Assembly: GCA_024688365.1 (NCBI GenBank)
Contig: JAILEG010000036.1
Coordinates: forward strand, 25,732 to 89,731
DNA: 64,000 nucleotides
Source: Prevotella sp.
GTDB taxonomy: Bacteria > Bacteroidota > Bacteroidia > Bacteroidales > Bacteroidaceae
Direction of reading: 5' to 3'
Shown: one piece after another, positions 61,018-64,000 of the stretch
How the letters are laid out: each line of letters opens with the position of its first letter
Numbering within the stretch: position 1 is the first letter of the stretch
The notes under the pieces: model-generated
Seen by the model: only the letters and a program-made list of their open reading frames with translations
Database searches by the model: none
Told to the model about the DNA's origin: nothing
Translations under genes and position numbers: made by a program

Positions 61018-61929
61018 TTACCAAATAAAATACACATCACTTCTTCTTTTACAAAAAGCAACAGCCACATCACGTGCCGCTTTTATTCTATTTTTTTCAA
61101 GATCCGCCTCACGTTGTGATTGTCTTTCGATGAGTTCAACTGCCCGCCGAGCTTCTGCATCTTTAGTTTGCTTGATTTGCATGCATAGTTGTTTGGCTTC
61201 AGTAGCACAAGAGCTTGTCATATCTATTTGTTGCAGATATTCGACTGCTGCATCAAAATTACCATTAGAGAATTCTGCCCGAGCTTTCTGAATGACATTA
61301 TTACATTCCTGCGTTTGGTATTGACGATAAATTGTAGTTATCTCGTTATTGACTTTTGTGTAACCTGAGATTGTCGCAGGACAAGAAAACAACAGAGCCA
61401 GCCCCTCGCCATATTGTTGAATATTGGCAAAAGTGCGAGCACGTGATATAACAGAATTAAGATTATGCTGATAGTAATCTATGATTTTATCTTTTGCCTT
61501 ATTCACAAAGTCTGTTAGACGTTTGTCTTGGGCAGGCAATTTAGAAATGGCATTTTTTATTGCGTCATCATCAGAGAATCCTTCCCCACGTACTGTAACG
61601 ACACAACTTGCAAAAGTTGTACTTGTGGCAAGATTGGTACAGACAAAATTGAATTGAATGTCGCTTGTATGTATATTCCTCATACCGCCTTCAACAACTT
61701 GTTTATTAACGAAACTAATCTCTGGCTTTATGGCAATGGTACTTACTTCGGCTGTTTCAACTCCACTTTCAGTCATGGCTGGCAAGAACTTGCTCCTCAG
61801 CATCTTTGCCGTATTATCACTTAATTGGCAATTACCAACAGGAAGCGCAAAAGCTATTTCTATTCCTTGTGCGAAAATAGTTGCATAAGAGGTCAGCAAG
61901 ATTATCATTGTAAGCAATTTTTTTCTCAT
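61018..61929 (-). CDS. Secreted protein of the CsgG-like operon, unknown
   Basis: 303 residues. Signal peptide (to about FAQ21). The middle has a beta-rich domain (FNFVCTNLATSTTFASCVVTVRGEGFSDDDAIKNAISKL) and the C-terminal third is a helical, repeat-like region (ARAEFSNGNFDAAVEYLQQI, then a charged coiled coil ERQSQREADLEKNRIKAARDVAVAFCKRR). The helical part resembles a TPR-like hairpin. Last gene of the operon, 14 bases after the DUF6175 gene. Function unknown. Confidence 0.6.
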   Translation of the reverse strand: MRKKLLTMIILLTSYATIFAQGIEIAFALPVGNCQLSDNTAKMLRSKFLPAMTESGVETAEVSTIAIKPEISFVNKQVVEGGMRNIHTSDIQFNFVCTNLATSTTFASCVVTVRGEGFSDDDAIKNAISKLPAQDKRLTDFVNKAKDKIIDYYQHNLNSVISRARTFANIQQYGEGLALLFSCPATISGYTKVNNEITTIYRQYQTQECNNVIQKARAEFSNGNFDAAVEYLQQIDMTSSCATEAKQLCMQIKQTKDAEARRAVELIERQSQREADLEKNRIKAARDVAVAFCKRRSDVYFIW

Positions 61930-61943
61930 AATCCACCCTCCTG

Positions 61944-62837
61944 TTATTTAATGGTTACAATCAGCATATTGGTGCTTGTAGTTCTCTCAATCTTGATTCC
62001 AAGATTCTTGAAAAATGTCAGCAGCTTCAATCCAAACTTATTGATATTATATGTTCTTCCGTTCTCGTCTTTTAGCGGTATGCGAATATCGTCGAAGAGC
62101 ATCTGCTTGTCGGTTGTTCCCTGGATATGGTAATTGCCTTTATAGGCATTTTCTTCTACCCACATTTCCAATGCATCGGACAAAGCAAGACCGTCTGCGC
62201 CAGCCTCTTGCGACATAGAGCGAGATGATGCCTCGTCAATGCCGACTGTTACCGCTATGGATTGTCCGTTTTCAGCTATGTCCATCAGTTTCTCCTGTAT
62301 GGTGTTCAAGAATTTGTCCATCCCTATCTCGACAGCTCTTGATGTAAGTTTACCATAGTCATCGGTGTAAAACTTACCACTTTCGCACACAGCATTGGCA
62401 AGCGAATTTGCAGTAGAGGTTTCATAACCAGACAGGATTACTTTCATGGCATTGCCAGAAGGAGATTCCAGCAGGCTTATTTCCGCTTCGACATAAACAT
62501 CTGCACCAGACTGTTGTATAATCATAGTCTTGACATCCTGTTGTTGGGTGTTGCCTAATGCGGTTGCTTTTGACAAGGCTTTTACCTTGGCAAAAAAATC
62601 AACTGTAGTATACCCCCTTTGATCGAATGCTTCCTTTATTTTGGTTAAAGCGATACGCTTATTCACGTCATTCTCCAAAACGGTACGTATGTCTTCACCT
62701 TGCGTTGTATATGGTATGACCATAATTTTGGGGCGTGCCATAGGCAAAGAAGTGACCTGTGACTCTATGCTTTGTGCCCATGTGCAGCAGAAAGCACACA
62801 GTCCCAATAATATTGTTGCTATTCTTTTCATACTCAT
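61944..62837 (-). CDS. DUF6175 family secreted protein
   Basis: 297 residues. Signal peptide (to about TWA21); then ARPKIMVIPYTTQGEDIRTVLENDVNKRIALTKIKEAFDQRGYTTVDFFAKVKAL, a Rossmann-like pattern also seen in CsgG/LpoB-type periplasmic proteins, and SGADVYVEAEISL. Matches the Bacteroidota family DUF6175 by pattern (recalled, not searched). It overlaps the CsgG-like gene by four bases. Probably periplasmic or outer-membrane associated. Confidence 0.65.
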   Translation of the reverse strand: MSMKRIATILLGLCAFCCTWAQSIESQVTSLPMARPKIMVIPYTTQGEDIRTVLENDVNKRIALTKIKEAFDQRGYTTVDFFAKVKALSKATALGNTQQQDVKTMIIQQSGADVYVEAEISLLESPSGNAMKVILSGYETSTANSLANAVCESGKFYTDDYGKLTSRAVEIGMDKFLNTIQEKLMDIAENGQSIAVTVGIDEASSRSMSQEAGADGLALSDALEMWVEENAYKGNYHIQGTTDKQMLFDDIRIPLKDENGRTYNINKFGLKLLTFFKNLGIKIERTTSTNMLIVTIK

Positions 62838-63667
62838 TTTTTGATAATTAAGTTACAACGAACTAAATTGTGAGAAGCTTTACTATTTTCAATAGCGGTA
62901 ATGACTTTGCGTGACGTGCTGCATTCGGCGAATGACTCTCCTGAGAGTTTTGTCACCTTTGCCTTTCCAATCTCTGATGGATAAGGTTTGCCATCAAGCA
63001 TCTCTACTGATTCTATCGTAAACGTATCACCGACCTTGATTCCAGCTTCCTTGCCGACATTGAGAAGTATCGTGCTTTTATCTATCGTCTTCAAGACTTT
63101 TCCCTTGACGGGGAAATTGATACGGAAATATTCATATATGTCGGATTGCAGGCTTTGCATGGCTGCTGTAACTGCACTCTCTGGTGACAGCATTTCCTTA
63201 CTGCATTTTCCATCAAAACTCTGTGCCTCATTGCTTACACCTGTCTCCACGTCAACAACTTTCAACTGAAATGCCACACTCGCTTTATAACCACGTGTGC
63301 TTCCGTCACCGTTCTTCATGCGATAAACTGGTATCTTAACAATATGTCCTGTTACCAACTGTTCGGCAGCAACAGCCGCACCTTGTTCTGCAAGATTATG
63401 GCTGTCGAGAAAAGCCTCGCTCTTCTGTAGTTCAAGCTCATCAACTACTTTATCGCGACTTGTTTTGTCAACTACAACAAAGCGGTGAGTGTTAGTCAGC
63501 ATTTCCACAACTATCTCTGTTACAAGTCCTGTGTATGGACTCTCTTCATCGCAGGTAAACTGAGTTACGCCTACGACAGGGCGGTCATCGGCTGCTAAGG
63601 AAACTTGCGTATACCCACAAAGGATACACGCAAGTATGACCGCATATAAAATGCGATAATTTCCCAT
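62834..63667 (-). CDS. CsgG/HfaB-like exported protein
   Basis: 277 residues. Signal peptide ending about SLA25, with an alternative lipobox-like LAC at Cys14. The core RPVVGVTQFTCDEESPYTGLVTEIVVEMLTNTHRFVVVDKTSRDKVVDELELQKSEAFLDS...GAAVAAEQLVTGHIVKI is the CsgG-type domain, which in curli secretion forms an outer-membrane ring. Here a C-terminal beta-barrel-like domain follows (about 180-277: VKGKVLKTIDKSTILLNVGKEAGIKVGDTFTI). It overlaps both neighbours (TAATG with the upstream gene, four bases with DUF6175), a tight operon. Confidence 0.7.
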   Translation of the reverse strand: MGNYRILYAVILACILCGYTQVSLAADDRPVVGVTQFTCDEESPYTGLVTEIVVEMLTNTHRFVVVDKTSRDKVVDELELQKSEAFLDSHNLAEQGAAVAAEQLVTGHIVKIPVYRMKNGDGSTRGYKASVAFQLKVVDVETGVSNEAQSFDGKCSKEMLSPESAVTAAMQSLQSDIYEYFRINFPVKGKVLKTIDKSTILLNVGKEAGIKVGDTFTIESVEMLDGKPYPSEIGKAKVTKLSGESFAECSTSRKVITAIENSKASHNLVRCNLIIKK

Positions 63668-64000
63668 TACAGATTCTTTGCAGTTTTTGCAGTTTCAATC
63701 ATCTGCTTGATGGCTGCGACCTTCGCCTTTGACTCTTCAAGCAAGACAGGGTAAGCATCTTTTGTAAAGGCGAGAGCTGATGCTATCTTAGCTATTTTCA
63801 TTGGATTCTTGTTAGTAGAAGATGCCTTGGTTGCAGCTTCTGTACCTTTCCCAGCCTCAGCGATAGAAACACCTTCTGCAGTTAGAGTTGTGCTTAATGC
63901 GACAAGTTCCTCTACAGTAGGTTTCTTGATACTTACGTCTGTAACACCATCCTTCGTCTCGCCAATCTGACGATAATAAAGGTCTTGGAGTAGAGCTGAT
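63667..64000 (-). CDS. Unknown helical protein, C-terminal part, first visible gene of the CsgG-like operon
   Basis: The last 110 residues are in the window: SALLQDLYYRQIGETKDGVTDVSIKKPTVEEL..., ending LLEESKAKVAAIKQMIETAKTAKNL, stop at 63667-63669. The stop overlaps the start of the CsgG-like gene (TAATG). The visible part is mostly helical and rich in Ala, Lys and Thr, without recognisable motifs. The N-terminus lies outside, so export cannot be judged. Confidence 0.6.
   Translation of the reverse strand, partial: SALLQDLYYRQIGETKDGVTDVSIKKPTVEELVALSTTLTAEGVSIAEAGKGTEAATKASSTNKNPMKIAKIASALAFTKDAYPVLLEESKAKVAAIKQMIETAKTAKNL

Overview
The window looks like chromosome of a member of the Bacteroidota, most likely Prevotellaceae. 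The evidence is gene content and promoter type: DUF4837 and DUF4827 lipoproteins, an STN-domain outer-membrane protein with an ECF sigma factor, TonB receptors, a BspA-like leucine-rich-repeat protein, C-termini typical of type IX secretion cargo, and about twenty start sites preceded by the Bacteroidota -7 box TAnnTTTG. Base composition is balanced except for AT-richer patches around 38.7-39.9 kb and 57.5-64 kb.

Layout. 0-6.7 kb: end of a CDF metal transporter, a methylguanine methyltransferase, glutathione peroxidase with a DoxX protein, a Nim-like flavoprotein, a YjbR protein, a response regulator/kinase/metallo-hydrolase operon and a ferritin-like protein. 6.7-14.6 kb: conserved core genes rlmN-DUF4837-pdxA-flippase-like protein, then sigma-54 activator-lptE-TPR-secG and tRNA-His. 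14.8-22 kb: an orphan membrane protein, a decayed copy of an AAA-ATPase/nuclease gene, and a 1649-residue DUF4132-type protein next to a small beta-grasp-like protein. 22.3-26.6 kb: a TonB receptor with a surface beta-helix lipoprotein. 26.7-34.5 kb: DUF4827-glmM, hemE, a divergent TonB receptor with an RhtX/AmpG-like MFS importer, and hemD. 34.9-38.7 kb: a cell-surface signalling set (ECF sigma, short anti-sigma, STN outer-membrane barrel). 39-41 kb: a type II restriction-modification pair. 41.3-57.2 kb: aroC, slyD, a small secreted protein, a subtilase, the intact AAA-ATPase/nuclease, hemN-hemG, an acetyltransferase, MgtC, a GNAT protein, glutamine synthetase, UDP-glucose dehydrogenase and an esterase. 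57.3-61 kb: a decaying accessory island with a candidate structured RNA, a small unknown protein, a frameshifted GIY-YIG gene, a BspA-like gene with a nonsense codon, and a group II intron remnant. 61-64 kb: a four-gene operon with a CsgG-like protein and DUF6175.

Most notable signals. (1) An identical 20-base element lies exactly 19 bases upstream of the -7 box of three promoters: hemE, the divergent TonB receptor/MFS operon, and hemN-hemG. This suggests one regulator joins porphyrin synthesis to an uptake system. (2) Five intergenic loci carry 16-bp near-palindromes spaced at exactly 22 bp, about two helical turns. (3) The 57.5-57.8 kb segment has its own promoter, four inverted-repeat stems of which two cross as a pseudoknot, and a T-run after the last arm, as expected for an undescribed structured RNA. 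All functional statements are from reading the sequence; no searches were run.
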